DNA of 64,000 nt from Paractinoplanes polyasparticus (GCF_019710575.1 NZ_JAHWFK010000015.1:1-64000); one strand, 5' to 3'. Positions 32,238 through 44,725 are shown, numbered from the stretch's first letter. Made by a program: numbers and translations. Notes: generated by a model from the sequence alone, not told the origin.

Positions 32238-34238
32238 GTGGCGGGTCGGCGGGCGGTGTGGGTTGCGTGGGTGCTGTGCGCCGTCACCCTGCTCGGCGGG
32301 GTGGGCGCGATCGTGCTCGGCGTGCACAACGGCGCGGCGGCGTACGGGGCCGCGAAGAGCCACCTGCTGTTCGTGGGGACGTGCGCGGTGGCCGGGGCGC
32401 TGGTGGCCGGGTCGCGGCCGGGGAATGCGCTCGGGTGGGCGCTGCTGGTCAGCGCCTCGTCGTTCGGTCTGCTCGAGTTCTTCGGGGAGTACGCGATCGC
32501 CGGGAGCGGACCGGGGGCCCGGCTGGCGGGGTGGCCGGAGAACTGGCTGTGGGTCCCCGCGAACCTGGGGATGGCCCTGGTGCCGCTGCTGTTCCCCGAC
32601 GGACTTCTGCCGCGCGCGAAGCTCTGGTGGGCGTTGCTGGGACCGCTGTTCGCGGTGGCCCTGACCGCCGTGGTGCTCGGTGCGTTGCGGCCGGGGCCGT
32701 CCGGGCAGGTACGGGACGGCGCGGGGGTCGACAACCCGTTCGGAGTGGCCGGTCTTGCACCCGCCGCGGACGCCGTGGGCGCCGCCTTCACCGTCCTGGC
32801 CGGGCTTGCCTTCGTCGTGGGCGGCGGCGCCGTGCTGTGGCGAGCCCGCCGCGCCGACGAGGTGCGGCGCCGCCAGATCAAGTGGGTGGCCTGGGCCTCG
32901 GCCGTCGCCGCGGTCGTCGTGGTGGCTCGGCTCGTCGCCGGGCTCGCCGATGCCGACACCGGCTCGGTGTGGCCTCGGGCCAGCCTGGTCTGGGAGGCCG
33001 CCGGGGCGGTCGCGCTGAGCCTGCTGCCGGCCGCGGTGACCGTGGCTGTGCTGCGGCACCGGCTCTATGACATCGACGTCCTCATCACCCGGACGCTGCT
33101 CTACGGCACCCTGTCGGCCTGCCTGCTCGGCGGCTATGCGCTGATCGCGGGCTACCTGGGCGCGCTGCTCGGCCGCTCCACCAGCCTGAGCGTGTCGGCG
33201 CCGGCCGCGGCGGCCGTGGCGGTGGCGTTCGCGCCGCTGCGCGACCGCATCCAGCGGGGGATCACGATCCTCATGCACGGCCGGCGCGAGGAGCCGTACG
33301 TGGTGCTGGCTCGCCTGGGCCAGCGCCTGGACGCCGCGGTGGCGCCCGCCGCGGTTCTGCCGCTGATCGCCGAGACGGTGGCCGAGACGCTGAGGGCGTC
33401 GTATGTCGCCGTGACGGTGGCGGACGACCCGGCCACCGTGGGCGCCCTGCCCGCCGATGCCGTTCCCGCCGACCTCCCGCTCACCTATCAGGGCGCCCCG
33501 GTCGGCACGCTCAGCATCTGGCCGCGGCCTCCGTTCGACGAAGCCGTCCTGACCGACCTCGCCCGCCAGGTGGGCGCCGCCGTGCACTCGGCGCGGCTCG
33601 CGGCCGACCTGCAGCGCTCGCGTGAACGCCTCGTCATGGCTCGCGAGGAGGAGCGCAGGCGGCTGCGGCGCGACCTCCACGACGGGCTGGGCCCCACGCT
33701 CGCGGCCCTCACCATGCGGGCCGAGGCCGCTCAGGACGCCCGCCCCGACGCCCTCAAGACCCTGCTCGCCAAGGTCGTGGACGACGCGGAGGCGGCGGTC
33801 GCGGACGTACGGCGGCTGGTCGACGGACTGCGCCCCGCTGCCCTCGACAGTCTCGGCCTGACCGGCGCCCTCGCCGCCCATCTGGCCGGGCTTCCCGCGG
33901 GCTCGCCCGCCGTACACCTCTCCGCGCCTGACGAGCTGCCCGTTCTCCCGGCCGCCACCGAGGTCGCGGCGTACCGGATCGCGGTTGAGGCAGTCACCAA
34001 CGTGTGCCGTCACGCGAGGGCGGCCACGGCCTCGGTACGGCTCTCGGTCGTCGCGGACCGCCTGGTGGTCGAGGTCAGCGACGACGGTCGCGGCCCGGAC
34101 GACGTACGGCCGGGGGTCGGCCTCACGTCCATGCGGGAGCGGGCCGATGAGCTCGGTGGCTCGTTGACCTTCGAGACCGGGACGGCCGGCACCCGGATCC
34201 GCGCGGAGTTGCCGGCGACCGCACCGGAAGGAAGCTAG
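32238..34238 (+). CDS. Sensor histidine kinase, NarL/LiaS-type with multi-TM and GAF-like region
   Basis: This 666-residue kinase has about nine membrane segments in residues 5-310, ending in HRLYDIDVLITRTLLYGTLSACLLGGYALIAGYLG, the signature of a common actinobacterial kinase family. A GAF-like region follows (about 345-460), then the HisKA_3 helix with His481 (EERRRLRRDLHDGLGPTLAALTMRA) and HATPase_c (YRIAVEAVTNVCRHA, DDGRG, GVGLTSMRERADELGG). GTG 32238 lies six bases after a TATGGT box, which suggests a leaderless mRNA. Its TAG overlaps the regulator start (TAGTG). Confidence 0.92.
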   Translation: MAGRRAVWVAWVLCAVTLLGGVGAIVLGVHNGAAAYGAAKSHLLFVGTCAVAGALVAGSRPGNALGWALLVSASSFGLLEFFGEYAIAGSGPGARLAGWPENWLWVPANLGMALVPLLFPDGLLPRAKLWWALLGPLFAVALTAVVLGALRPGPSGQVRDGAGVDNPFGVAGLAPAADAVGAAFTVLAGLAFVVGGGAVLWRARRADEVRRRQIKWVAWASAVAAVVVVARLVAGLADADTGSVWPRASLVWEAAGAVALSLLPAAVTVAVLRHRLYDIDVLITRTLLYGTLSACLLGGYALIAGYLGALLGRSTSLSVSAPAAAAVAVAFAPLRDRIQRGITILMHGRREEPYVVLARLGQRLDAAVAPAAVLPLIAETVAETLRASYVAVTVADDPATVGALPADAVPADLPLTYQGAPVGTLSIWPRPPFDEAVLTDLARQVGAAVHSARLAADLQRSRERLVMAREEERRRLRRDLHDGLGPTLAALTMRAEAAQDARPDALKTLLAKVVDDAEAAVADVRRLVDGLRPAALDSLGLTGALAAHLAGLPAGSPAVHLSAPDELPVLPAATEVAAYRIAVEAVTNVCRHARAATASVRLSVVADRLVVEVSDDGRGPDDVRPGVGLTSMRERADELGGSLTFETGTAGTRIRAELPATAPEGS

Positions 34239-34873
34239 TGGAGATCATCCGTACGCTCGTCGTGGACGACCACGCGGCGTTCCGGGAAGGGCTGCGGGCG
34301 CTGCTCGAGGCGACCGACGACATCGAGGTGGCCGACGAGGCCGCGACCGGGGAGCAGGCGCTCGCGCTGGCGCCCGTCGTGCAGCCGGACGTGGTGCTCC
34401 TCGATCTGGCCATGCCGGGCATGGGGGGAATCGCCACGACCGAGCGGCTGATCCGGGCCATGCCGCACATCCGGGTGCTGATCCTGAGCATGGCCGATGA
34501 CGACGACTCGGTGTTCGCGGCGATGCGGGCGGGAGCGCGCGGCTACGTGCTCAAGGGCGCGCGCAAGGCCGAACTGCTGCGCGCCGTACGGGCGGTGGCG
34601 GCGGGCGAGGCGATCTTCGGTGCGGCTCTCGCGGTACGGCTGATGGGGTATTTCTCCGGGCTGGACCGTCGGCAGGCAGCGTTCCCGGAGCTCAGCGAGC
34701 GGGAGCGGCAAATCCTCGGTCTCGTGGCTCAGCACCTGACGAACCCTCAGATCGCCGAGCGGCTGGGGTTGAGTCAGAAGACGGTACGCAACGTCGTGTC
34801 GAGCATCTTCACGAAGCTCAGCGTGGCCGACCGCGCGCAGGCGATCATGCGGGCGCGCGAGGCGGGGTTGTGA
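34238..34873 (+). CDS. NarL-family response regulator
   Basis: This 211-residue regulator has a receiver domain (TLVVDDHAAFREGL, phosphoacceptor Asp56 in VVLLDLAMPG, YVLKGARKAELL) and a LuxR helix-turn-helix (LSERERQILGLVAQHLTNPQIAERLGLSQKTVRNVVSSIFTKLSVADRAQAI). GTG 34238 has a GGAAGGA site inside the kinase 3' end. It is the partner of the kinase upstream. Likely targets are the operon itself and the membrane gene at 34923, judged by shared palindromes. Confidence 0.93.
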   Translation: MEIIRTLVVDDHAAFREGLRALLEATDDIEVADEAATGEQALALAPVVQPDVVLLDLAMPGMGGIATTERLIRAMPHIRVLILSMADDDDSVFAAMRAGARGYVLKGARKAELLRAVRAVAAGEAIFGAALAVRLMGYFSGLDRRQAAFPELSERERQILGLVAQHLTNPQIAERLGLSQKTVRNVVSSIFTKLSVADRAQAIMRAREAGL

Positions 34874-34876
34874 TGC

Positions 34877-34912
34877 GGGCGGGTCACCGAGCCGCCACCC
34901 GGTGACCCGCCC
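34877..34912. terminator. Bidirectional terminator hairpin
   Basis: GGGCGGGTCACCG (34877-34889) pairs perfectly with CGGTGACCCGCCC (34900-34912) around a 10-nt loop. It lies between the convergent stops of the response regulator and the membrane protein. It has no U-tract, as is common in actinobacteria. Confidence 0.85.
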
Positions 34913-34922
34913 ATCCCCCCGG

Positions 34923-35570
34923 TTACGCCGTACGGCGCAGCATGCGCAGACCGAGCGGGTACAACGCCGCGCCGATGAACAGCGCGCCGCTCGCCTGCAC
35001 GAGCATCGGACGGTCGGCGGTCAGGAAGGGCAGCGCCAGGCCGATCACGAGCAGCACCGGCTGCCACCACCAGGCCCGGCCGGCCTTGACCAGGCCGATC
35101 ACCAGCGCGAGCAGCGCGGGGTGGAGCAGGAACGCGGGCAGCAGGAAGCCGAACGTGACGCCGGAATACCCGTACGCGAGTTCGGTGATCGCGGTGGCCT
35201 GCGCGTCCGGCAGCGACTGCGCCAGCGCGAGATCGTAGAAGTCGGCCATCAACAGGCCCGAGCCGTTGATCGCGCCGAGCGCGCCGAGCAGGCCGGCGAT
35301 CGCGGCCAGGCGCGGCATCCGGTCGTGCAGGAGGTACGCGAGGGCCAGCATCACCGGCACGATGATGATCGCGTTCCAGTGCAGCAGGACCCCGCTGACC
35401 TGCACCTGGGTGGCGTGCGTACGGAAGATGGCGGGGGCGTGGTCGGACCCGGGCGGGCCGGTGACGAAGCCGGCGAAGTGCGTAACCGGCCAGGCGAGAA
35501 GGCCGACGGCGCCGATCCGTACCCAGAAGCGACGGGTGAAGGTCTCGGTGGCAGTGAGCGTTGTGGTCAT
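34923..35570 (-). CDS. Six-to-seven-helix membrane protein of unknown function
   Basis: This 215-residue integral membrane protein has hydrophobic helices near 20-40, 58-80, 86-110, 133-155, 158-175 and 180-208. Pro/Gly-rich loops include FVTGPPGSDHAPAIFRTHATQVQ. The region between the first two helices has the His-x-x-Gln pattern of DUF4386-like proteins, but the match is weak. Two palindromes related to the one in front of the adjacent sensor kinase lie 16-64 bp upstream of its ATG, so it is probably regulated by that system. Confidence 0.7.
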   Translation of the reverse strand: MTTTLTATETFTRRFWVRIGAVGLLAWPVTHFAGFVTGPPGSDHAPAIFRTHATQVQVSGVLLHWNAIIIVPVMLALAYLLHDRMPRLAAIAGLLGALGAINGSGLLMADFYDLALAQSLPDAQATAITELAYGYSGVTFGFLLPAFLLHPALLALVIGLVKAGRAWWWQPVLLVIGLALPFLTADRPMLVQASGALFIGAALYPLGLRMLRRTA

Positions 35571-35585
35571 GCCGCAGACCCAACC

Positions 35586-35635
35586 GGATCTTTGTCCCGG
35601 CTCGCCTGGGGCAGCGGCCGGGAAGAATGTCCCGG
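35586..35635 (-). promoter_or_regulatory. Two candidate regulator sites upstream of the membrane gene
   Basis: CCGGATC-TTT-GTCCCGG (35585-35601) is an imperfect copy of the CGGGAC-TTT-GTCCCG site at 32191. CCGGGA-AGAATG-TCCCGG (35618-35635) is a second palindrome with the same outer bases. Their spacing, just upstream of the gene, suits regulation by the adjacent NarL-type response regulator. Confidence 0.4.
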
Positions 35636-35737
35636 GGGCAGCCGACGCGAGAACTGATGGAAGGCGGTGCGCATCAAGTAAATGGTCAGTGCGCGGCCTT
35701 ACGATCGGAGGATCCCTGACCGGAAGGAGATCCGGCG

Positions 35738-36253
35738 ATGCTGACCAGCGTCAATCGAGAGACCGTCGACCTGTCGTCCTATCCCGACCTGGTGGTGGTC
35801 TATCTGGGAATGCGCGTCAACCGGCTGTACGGCCTGCGCACCCTGATGGCACGCGGCCCGCGGATCGACCCGTCGGACAAGCCGGAGGGGCTGCTCGCGC
35901 ACGAGCCGCTCCTGTGGTCGTTGTTCCCCATGCACCTCGGCATCCGCCAGTACTGGCGGGACCTACCCACGCTGCTGGCCTGGGCCCGCTCCGAGCCGCA
36001 CCGCCTGTGGTGGCGCGACTTCCTGCGCGACAGCGGCGGCACCGGGTTCTGGCACGAGACCTACCTGCTGCGCGGCGGCATGGAGGCGGTCTACGACGAC
36101 ATCCCGCAGCGCCGCGGCTTCGCAGCCTTCGCCCCGGTGCACCCGGCCCGTGGCGCGATGTTCGGCTCGGCCGCGCGGGTCGGCCGCCCGCAGGACGACG
36201 TCGCCCCGGTCGTCACCGAGGACGACCTCTACGCTCCCGGGACCGGGCATTAG
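35738..36253 (+). CDS. DUF4188-type monooxygenase-like protein
   Basis: This 171-residue protein matches the DUF4188 group sometimes annotated as haem-degrading monooxygenase-like: VVVYLGMRVNRLYGLRTLMARGPRI, LLWSLFPMHLGIRQYWRDLPTLLAWARSEPHRLWWRDFLRDSGGTGFWHETYLLRGGMEAVYDD. It has the pattern of a dimeric alpha/beta barrel with a conserved His in FWHETY that may bind haem. No function is proven. ATG 35738 has a GGAAGGAGA ribosome site. It stands alone. Confidence 0.75.
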   Translation: MLTSVNRETVDLSSYPDLVVVYLGMRVNRLYGLRTLMARGPRIDPSDKPEGLLAHEPLLWSLFPMHLGIRQYWRDLPTLLAWARSEPHRLWWRDFLRDSGGTGFWHETYLLRGGMEAVYDDIPQRRGFAAFAPVHPARGAMFGSAARVGRPQDDVAPVVTEDDLYAPGTGH

Positions 36254-36268
36254 ATTCTGTCATCCTCG

Positions 36269-36424
36269 ATGAAGACCCCCTTCGAACGGCGCCGGTTCCG
36301 GCCGAACCTGTCACGCCGGCAGAAGGCCGTCAACGCGCCACGCGAAGATCCGCGCCCGCGGCGAAACGGTGAGGAGCCGATGTGGGGCTCACCCGGTGGA
36401 GGGACACGACGGCCGCAGCGATAG
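36269..36424 (+). CDS. Possible small basic protein
   Basis: A 51-codon ORF (MKTPFERRRFRPNLSRRQK then AVNAPREDPRPRR...) starts 15 bp after the previous stop, with a TAGATT -10-like box at 36251-36256 and no clear ribosome site. It is strongly basic (many Arg) with no hydrophobic segment. It could be a real small DNA- or RNA-binding protein or a chance ORF in Arg-rich high-GC sequence. The rest of the gap to 36497 shows nothing I can support. Confidence 0.25.
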   Translation: MKTPFERRRFRPNLSRRQKAVNAPREDPRPRRNGEEPMWGSPGGGTRRPQR

Positions 36425-36497
36425 GTGACGGCTGGAGTGGGCATCGTGTGCTGCTGGCCGTCGAACGCTGTTAACGGATCGTCGTGGCGCCTGGGAA

Positions 36498-37346
36498 CTA
36501 TTGGACTACGGCGACGGGGCATGAGGCGTGGTGGAGAACGGCGTGAGTTACTGACCCGAGGCGTCTGCCCGCAAGTTTTGCGTGTCCGCGGGCGCCGAGG
36601 ACGACGAGTTGGGCGTTCGCGCCGGCCTGCAGGATGGCGTCGGCGGGGCGACCCGTGGTCGAGTGCTGGTGCGTCGTCACCGTCGGATACTTGCGGGACC
36701 AGTTCAGCACGGCGTCGGTCAGCAGTTGGGCCGGGGCGCTTTCTGTTGCCGTGTGGTGTTGAAGCAGCGACTCGGGGTTGCCGAGGTGTGACCGGTTTGC
36801 CGCATGCAGTACTCGCAGCTCGGTTCCGCGTAGCGCTGCCTCGTGGAAGGCGAAGCCGAGCACGGCGTCGTCGGCGGTGGATCCGTCCACGCCGACCAGG
36901 ATGTCGCCGGTGGCTGGAGCGGTACCTCGGGTGATCAGCACGGGGCAGGTGGCGTGCGCGGCGACTTTGATCGCGACGGAGCCCAGTAGCAACTCGGGCA
37001 GGCCTCCACGGCCGCGGTGCCCCAGCACGAGGAGGTCGGCGTGGGCGGATTCGCGGATGAGGACAGCGGCGGGGTCACCGGCGAGGATCTCTGTGGTGAT
37101 CGGGACCTGGGTGGCGCTTGCGCGGTCGGTGGCGTCGCGGATGGCTTGTTGCGGCTCGGACAGCAGGTCGGCGGCAACGTCACCGTCCGGGTCGTTGGTC
37201 GCCCAGGCGGGGTGGTCGGCCCAGCAGTCGCCGTAGACGATGCGGACCGTGCGTTCGCGTAGCGCGCCTTCGCGGATGGCCAGGTCCACGGCGGCGAGGC
37301 TGGGTTCGGATCCGTCGACGCCGACGAGGATGGGTGGGCCGGTCAT
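36498..37346 (-). CDS. Universal stress protein, tandem UspA domains
   Basis: This 282-residue protein contains two UspA domains: residues 1-140 (ILVGVDGSEPSLAAVDLAIREGAL ... LLVLGHRGRGGLPELLLGSVAIKVAAHATCPVLITRG) and 148-282 (ILVGVDGSTADDAVLGFAFHEAAL ... LVVLGARGHAKLAGRRLGSVTHAVLHHASCPVAVVQ). Both keep the G-x2-G-x9-G-(S) ATP-binding motif. Tandem USPs of this type are in the mycobacterial DosR regulon. ATG 37346 lies 9 bp after the ATPase stop, so it is the last gene of the operon. Confidence 0.93.
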   Translation of the reverse strand: MTGPPILVGVDGSEPSLAAVDLAIREGALRERTVRIVYGDCWADHPAWATNDPDGDVAADLLSEPQQAIRDATDRASATQVPITTEILAGDPAAVLIRESAHADLLVLGHRGRGGLPELLLGSVAIKVAAHATCPVLITRGTAPATGDILVGVDGSTADDAVLGFAFHEAALRGTELRVLHAANRSHLGNPESLLQHHTATESAPAQLLTDAVLNWSRKYPTVTTHQHSTTGRPADAILQAGANAQLVVLGARGHAKLAGRRLGSVTHAVLHHASCPVAVVQ

Positions 37347-37355
37347 GGAAGTCTC

Positions 37356-39989
<2,634 letters not shown>

Positions 39990-40036
39990 GTCGTTCCTGC
40001 CTCGCTGGATCGTGGTGAGAGCTCCGCATCCTCGCG

Positions 40037-41038
40037 TCAGAACCGTTCGATGACCTGCTCCGCGGGTAGCCGTGGGGTGTGCGGTGCGGCGGTGCCGGCC
40101 GGATCGCCCGTGGTGAGCCGCAGGACGAGGTGCGGGTGGCCGAGGCCGGAGAGCAGGTGTCGGATGCGTTCCCGGGTGATGGCGACTTCAATGGTGGCGC
40201 TGAGCGGCAGGACCGACAGGCCGAGCTCGGTGGCGGTGAGCCAGGCAGCCGACAGTGCCTCGCCGGCGCGGAGCCAGCCGGCCTCGTCGTCCTCGGGTCC
40301 GTAGAGGATCGCGAACGTCGCGGCGTTCTCGTGCGCTGCGGAGACGGGCAGGTCGCCGTGGTGGCCGAAGTCGCGGCCCGGCACGGTCGTCTGCGTGGCC
40401 CGGTCACCGATGGCGGCGTCCGGGATGCCGCTGCCCAAGGGCCGGGTGCCGCCGGTCCAGTAGTTGACCTCCGCCTGCCAGGCGGCGTCCGCATTGTCGG
40501 CGCGTTGTGCCTGGTCGGCGGCGCTGGCCAGCTCGAGGACCTGGTCGGGACGCAGGATGTGCAGGCCTGCGCCGGCGGATGCGGCGGCTTCGACGACCGC
40601 GTTCAGCTGCTCGGCGTCTGTCGGGGTGCTTGCGGTGGGCCGGCGGTCGGTGTGCCGCAGCCCGATGGTCTGCCGGTGGCGGCGCGCTTCGAAAGTGACC
40701 GGGATCCGGTGGTCGAGGCGTAGCCGCGCGAGGTGATGAGGGTGTTCGGGATCCGGCATGCGCTCGAGGATGGTGTGCCAGCCGTCGGCGGCGAGACTGA
40801 CCAGGGCGTGGTGCAGTGCGGCCCCGCAGCTGAGGACGGCGAGCCGGGAGTCGGGGTCGGTGACCTCGGCCCTGCGGCTGTGAACCAGGTAGAGGCTGAG
40901 TTCGTTGCCGGTGAGACGCCAGCGCCAGGGTTGGGTGTTGTGGATCGACGGGGCGTGCCCGGCCGTGGTCGCGGCGGTCGACAATGCCCGGCCCTCGGCG
41001 CGGGTGTCAGCGGCCCGGATCGACGCTTCGGTGCTCAT
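40037..41038 (-). CDS. Acg-family FMN-binding nitroreductase-like protein
   Basis: This 333-residue protein matches the Acg (Rv2032) group: ATTAGHAPSIHNTQPWRWRLTGNELSLYLVHSRR at the start, a central insertion and a second nitroreductase-like half ending in LRLTTGDP. Acg proteins bind FMN in a covered pocket and lack normal nitroreductase activity. They are believed to sequester flavin in dormant mycobacteria. ATG 41038 is chosen for the MSTEASIRAADTRAEG N-terminus; it has a GGAAGGAA site upstream. It is third in the operon, after the phosphoketolase. Confidence 0.9.
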   Translation of the reverse strand: MSTEASIRAADTRAEGRALSTAATTAGHAPSIHNTQPWRWRLTGNELSLYLVHSRRAEVTDPDSRLAVLSCGAALHHALVSLAADGWHTILERMPDPEHPHHLARLRLDHRIPVTFEARRHRQTIGLRHTDRRPTASTPTDAEQLNAVVEAAASAGAGLHILRPDQVLELASAADQAQRADNADAAWQAEVNYWTGGTRPLGSGIPDAAIGDRATQTTVPGRDFGHHGDLPVSAAHENAATFAILYGPEDDEAGWLRAGEALSAAWLTATELGLSVLPLSATIEVAITRERIRHLLSGLGHPHLVLRLTTGDPAGTAAPHTPRLPAEQVIERF

Positions 41039-41075
41039 AGCGGGTTCCTTCCTGGTGTGCTGAAACGGGGGCCGG

Positions 41076-43481
41076 TCACGGCGTGTGCGGCCAGGTCCAG
41101 TCGCGGATCTCGGGCAGGTCCTCGCCGGTGCGTCGCACGTAGGCGCGGTGCTCGGCGCGTTTGTCGACCATCTGCTGGCGCAGGACGGCGGCGCGCCGGG
41201 CGAGGCCGGGTACCCGGTCGATGACGTCCATGACGAGATGGAAGCGGTCCATGTCGTTGACGACGAGCATGTCGAACGGCGTGGTCGTGGTGCCTTCCTC
41301 CTTGTAGCCGCGCACATGCAGGTTGTGGTGGTTGGTACGCCGGTAGGTCAGGCGGTGGATCAGCCACGGGTAGCCGTGGTAGGCCATGATGACCGGCCGG
41401 TCGGTGGTGAAGATGGCGTCGAATTCGGGGTCCGGCAGGCCGTGCGGGTGTTCGGAGACCGGCTGGAGACGCATCAGGTCGACGACGTTGACCACCCGCA
41501 CCTTGAGGTCGGGCAGGTGCCGGCGCAGCAGGTCCGTCGCGGCGAGGACCTCCATGGTGGGTACGTCGCCGGCGGCGGTCAGGACGACGTCGGGGTTCCC
41601 GTCGTCGTTGCTCGCCCAGTCCCAGATGCCGAGGCCGCGGGCGCAGTGCAGGGTGGCTTCGTTCATGTCGAGCCAGGTCGGCGCGGGCTGTTTGCCTGCG
41701 ACGATGACGTTGATGTAGTCGCGGCTGCGTAGGCAGTGGTCGGCGACCGAGAGCAGGGTGTTGGCGTCCGGCGGCAGGTAGACGCGGACGACTTCGGCTT
41801 TCTTGTTGACGACGTGGTCGATGAAGCCGGGGTCCTGGTGCGAGGTGCCGTTGTGGTCCTGCCGCCAGACGTGCGAGGTGAGCAGGTAGTTCAGCGATGG
41901 GACGGGTTTGCGCCAGCCGAGGTGCCGGGTGGTCTTGAGCCATTTGGCGTGCTGGTTGAACATCGAGTCGACGATGTGGATGAACGCCTCGTAGCAGGAG
42001 AACAGCCCGTGCCGGCCGGTCAGCAGGTATCCCTCGAGCCAGCCCTGGCAGGTGGTCTCGGACAGAATCTCCATGACCCGGCCGTGCCGGTCGAGGTGCT
42101 GATCCACGTCGTCGATGCGGGCCTGCCAGGCCTTGCCGCTGGTGTCGAGGACCGCGCCGAGCCGGTTCGACTCGGTCTCATCCGGCCCGACCAGCCGGAA
42201 GTTGCGGTAAGTGGCATTGGCGGTCATCACGTCGCGCAGCCAGCCGCCGAGCACCCGGGTGGCCTCTACGGTCTCGCCCGCCTTGACCGCGTGATCGCGA
42301 AAGTCGGGCAGCTCCAGGTCACGGGGGTAGCGACCGCCGTTGGTGTGCGGATTCGCCGACATCCGCAGGTCACCGCGCGGCAGCCAGTCGGTGACCCACG
42401 AATGTGGTGCACCGTCGGCATCGAACAGCTCATCGGGCCGGTAGGAAGTCATCCAGGCGTGCAGGGCTTCCAGATGCGCGGCGTCGTCACGAGCCGCGGT
42501 CAGCGGCACCTGGTGGGCGCGCCAGGTGCCCTCCACCGGCAGACCGTCGACGACCTTCGGCCCGGTCCATCCCTTCGGGGTACGCAGCACGATCATCGGC
42601 CACCGCGGACGGCCGGTGACCCCGTCCTCGCGGGCGGCCCGCTGGATCTCAGCAATCTCGTCGAACACCGCGTCCAGGGTCGCGGCGAGCAGCTGGTGGA
42701 CCGTGTCCGGGTCGTCGCCGGCGACCAGGTACGGCTTGTGGCCGTACCCCTCGAGAAGCGCACTGAGTTCGGCGTCGCCGATGCGCGCCAGCACCGTCGG
42801 GTTGGCGATCTTGTAGCCGTTGAGGTGGAGGATCGGCAGGACCGCGCCGTCACCCACCGGGTCGAGGAACTTGTTCGAATGCCACGACGCGGCCAGCGGG
42901 CCGGTCTCGGCCTCCCCGTCACCGATCACGCACGCGACGACAAGATCGGGGTTGTCCAGGGCCGCACCATAGGCGTGCGACAGCGAGTAGCCCAGTTCCC
43001 CGCCCTCGTGAATCGACCCCGGCGTCTCCGGGGCGACGTGCGACGGGATGCCGCCGGGGAACGAGAACTGGGTGAACAAGCGCCGCATGCCGGTGAAGTC
43101 CTGCGAGATGCGCGGGTAGACCTCGGAGTAGGTGCCTTCCAGCCAGGTGTTGGCGACCAGTCCGGGACCGCCGTGGCCCGGCCCGGTCACGTAGATGACC
43201 TCCCGGCCGCGGGCCGCGACGATCCGCGACAGGTGGGCATAGAGCAGGTTCAAGCCGGGAGTGGTTCCCCAGTGCCCGAGCAGGCGTGGCTTGACCTGGT
43301 CCGGGTGCAGCGGCTCGCGCAGCAGCGGGTTGCCCATCAGATAGATCTGCCCGACCGACAGATAATTCGCGGCCCGCCAGTACGCGTCGATTCGGTGCAA
43401 ATCATCGACGTTCAGCGGCTCACCCGCCGCCACATGCAGAGTGCCGGTGTCGTCCACGGGGGTCGTTCGGGTCGCGGTCAT
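41076..43481 (-). CDS. xfp: Xylulose-5-phosphate/fructose-6-phosphate phosphoketolase
   Basis: This 801-residue thiamine-diphosphate enzyme has the full length and signatures of the family: [20 protein letters not shown] N-terminus ([13 protein letters not shown]), [55 protein letters not shown] and GDGEAETGP for cofactor binding. It cleaves xylulose-5-P or fructose-6-P with phosphate to acetyl-P plus an aldose phosphate, giving a carbon route that needs no oxygen or NAD. ATG 43481 overlaps the SPFH stop (ATGA). It is the second gene of the redox operon. Confidence 0.96.
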   Translation of the reverse strand: MTATRTTPVDDTGTLHVAAGEPLNVDDLHRIDAYWRAANYLSVGQIYLMGNPLLREPLHPDQVKPRLLGHWGTTPGLNLLYAHLSRIVAARGREVIYVTGPGHGGPGLVANTWLEGTYSEVYPRISQDFTGMRRLFTQFSFPGGIPSHVAPETPGSIHEGGELGYSLSHAYGAALDNPDLVVACVIGDGEAETGPLAASWHSNKFLDPVGDGAVLPILHLNGYKIANPTVLARIGDAELSALLEGYGHKPYLVAGDDPDTVHQLLAATLDAVFDEIAEIQRAAREDGVTGRPRWPMIVLRTPKGWTGPKVVDGLPVEGTWRAHQVPLTAARDDAAHLEALHAWMTSYRPDELFDADGAPHSWVTDWLPRGDLRMSANPHTNGGRYPRDLELPDFRDHAVKAGETVEATRVLGGWLRDVMTANATYRNFRLVGPDETESNRLGAVLDTSGKAWQARIDDVDQHLDRHGRVMEILSETTCQGWLEGYLLTGRHGLFSCYEAFIHIVDSMFNQHAKWLKTTRHLGWRKPVPSLNYLLTSHVWRQDHNGTSHQDPGFIDHVVNKKAEVVRVYLPPDANTLLSVADHCLRSRDYINVIVAGKQPAPTWLDMNEATLHCARGLGIWDWASNDDGNPDVVLTAAGDVPTMEVLAATDLLRRHLPDLKVRVVNVVDLMRLQPVSEHPHGLPDPEFDAIFTTDRPVIMAYHGYPWLIHRLTYRRTNHHNLHVRGYKEEGTTTTPFDMLVVNDMDRFHLVMDVIDRVPGLARRAAVLRQQMVDKRAEHRAYVRRTGEDLPEIRDWTWPHTP

Positions 43482-44311
43482 CGGACGATCGGCGTCATCG
43501 GTGTGCCGTTGACCGGCGGCGTCGTTGCAGGTGTGGTGGTGCTGGCCGCGGCGTTCTCGCGGGCGAGGAACGAGCCGAGTTCACCGATGGTGCTCATCAA
43601 CGGGGCCGGGAACACGACGGTGCTGTTCTTGTCGACGCCCAGCTCGACCAGGGTTTGCAGGTTGCGCAGCTGCAACGCGAGCGGGTGCGCCATCATGATG
43701 TCCGCGGCCGCGCCGAGCGCGTCGGCGGCCAACGCCTCACCCTCGGCGGCGATGATCTTCGCGCGCTTCTCCCGCTCGGCCTCCGCCTGCCTGGCCATGG
43801 CCCGCTTCATGCTCTCCGGCAGCTGGATGTCCTTGAGCTCGACCAGCGTGACCTCGACACCCCACTCCTCGGTGGCGACATCCAGGATCGTCTTGATGTC
43901 GATGTTGATCCGGTCGGTCTCGGACAGCGTTTCGTCAAGGGTGTGCTGGCCGACCACCTTGCGCAGAGTGGTCTGGGCGATCTGGTTGATCGCCGCGCCG
44001 ACGTTCTCGATCGCGACGACCGACTTCTCGGCATCGACGATCCGGTAGTAGGCGACGGCGGACACGTCGACGCTCACGTTGTCGCGGGTGATGATGCCCT
44101 GCGACTGGATCGGCATGGTCACGATCCGCAGGCTCACCCGGTTCAGCACGTCGACGAACGGGATGATCACGGTGAGGCCGGCCTTGCGGACGGCGATGAC
44201 CTTGCCGAGCCGGAACAGGACACCCTGCTCGTACTGTTTGACGACCTTCACGGCGAGAAACGCCAGAGCAAGAAGCACCAGGATGATGAGAGCGATCCAC
44301 AGGGACCACAT
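43478..44311 (-). CDS. SPFH/band 7 membrane protein (slipin-like)
   Basis: This 277-residue protein has one N-terminal membrane helix ([21 protein letters not shown]), then the band-7 domain: [51 protein letters not shown] and [40 protein letters not shown]. It resembles slipins/stomatin-like proteins that form membrane oligomers. Slipins often pair with an NfeD partner, but no NfeD gene is present. ATG 44311 is taken because the transmembrane helix begins there. It is first in the five-gene operon. Confidence 0.9.
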   Translation of the reverse strand: MWSLWIALIILVLLALAFLAVKVVKQYEQGVLFRLGKVIAVRKAGLTVIIPFVDVLNRVSLRIVTMPIQSQGIITRDNVSVDVSAVAYYRIVDAEKSVVAIENVGAAINQIAQTTLRKVVGQHTLDETLSETDRINIDIKTILDVATEEWGVEVTLVELKDIQLPESMKRAMARQAEAEREKRAKIIAAEGEALAADALGAAADIMMAHPLALQLRNLQTLVELGVDKNSTVVFPAPLMSTIGELGSFLARENAAASTTTPATTPPVNGTPMTPIVR

Positions 44312-44725
44312 GAGGAATCCTGACTTCGGCCGCAGCCGGATATTCGTGCCCGAGAACAGTCTGTATGCGAAACGCACCTGATCGCTGCGGTGGGCGAAGA
44401 AACGCCGAGACACACACAACAGCCAACTACCAGGCCACCGGGGTCCCGGGCGACACCTCAACCCTACGCCTGCCCACCGCGCCCGGCCGGGCGCCCGTCA
44501 GCCGGCTCGAAGAAATGCGCGTACGGTCATGGTGTCGCCTGGGCCCCCGGTGGCCGTTGAGCCCGTCGCTGCCGACATCGGGTTGACGCGCCTCAACCGG
44601 CCCGGCGGCTGCGCAGGAGCACGGCTGCCACCCTGAGTAGGTGGCACCGTCCTCCGAGTCATCCGTTGGTGCGCTGGACGCGCTGCGGAACATGTGTCAC
44701 GAACACTTGAAGGAATGTGAGCGCG
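44312..44725. promoter_or_regulatory. Divergent intergenic region between the SPFH operon and doxX
   Basis: This 414-bp region carries no supported gene. It should hold both promoters. GGTTGA-CGCGCC-TCAACC at 44581-44598 is a perfect palindrome that contains a TTGACG hexamer. No sequence close to the full DosR box was found despite the DosR-like gene content. AAGGAA at about 44710 is the ribosome site of doxX. Confidence 0.45.

Noticed and set aside
36250..36522. Minus-strand 90-codon ORF in the gap before the USP gene
   Set aside because: Arg-rich, no motif, runs across the end of the DUF4188-type gene; composition artefact.
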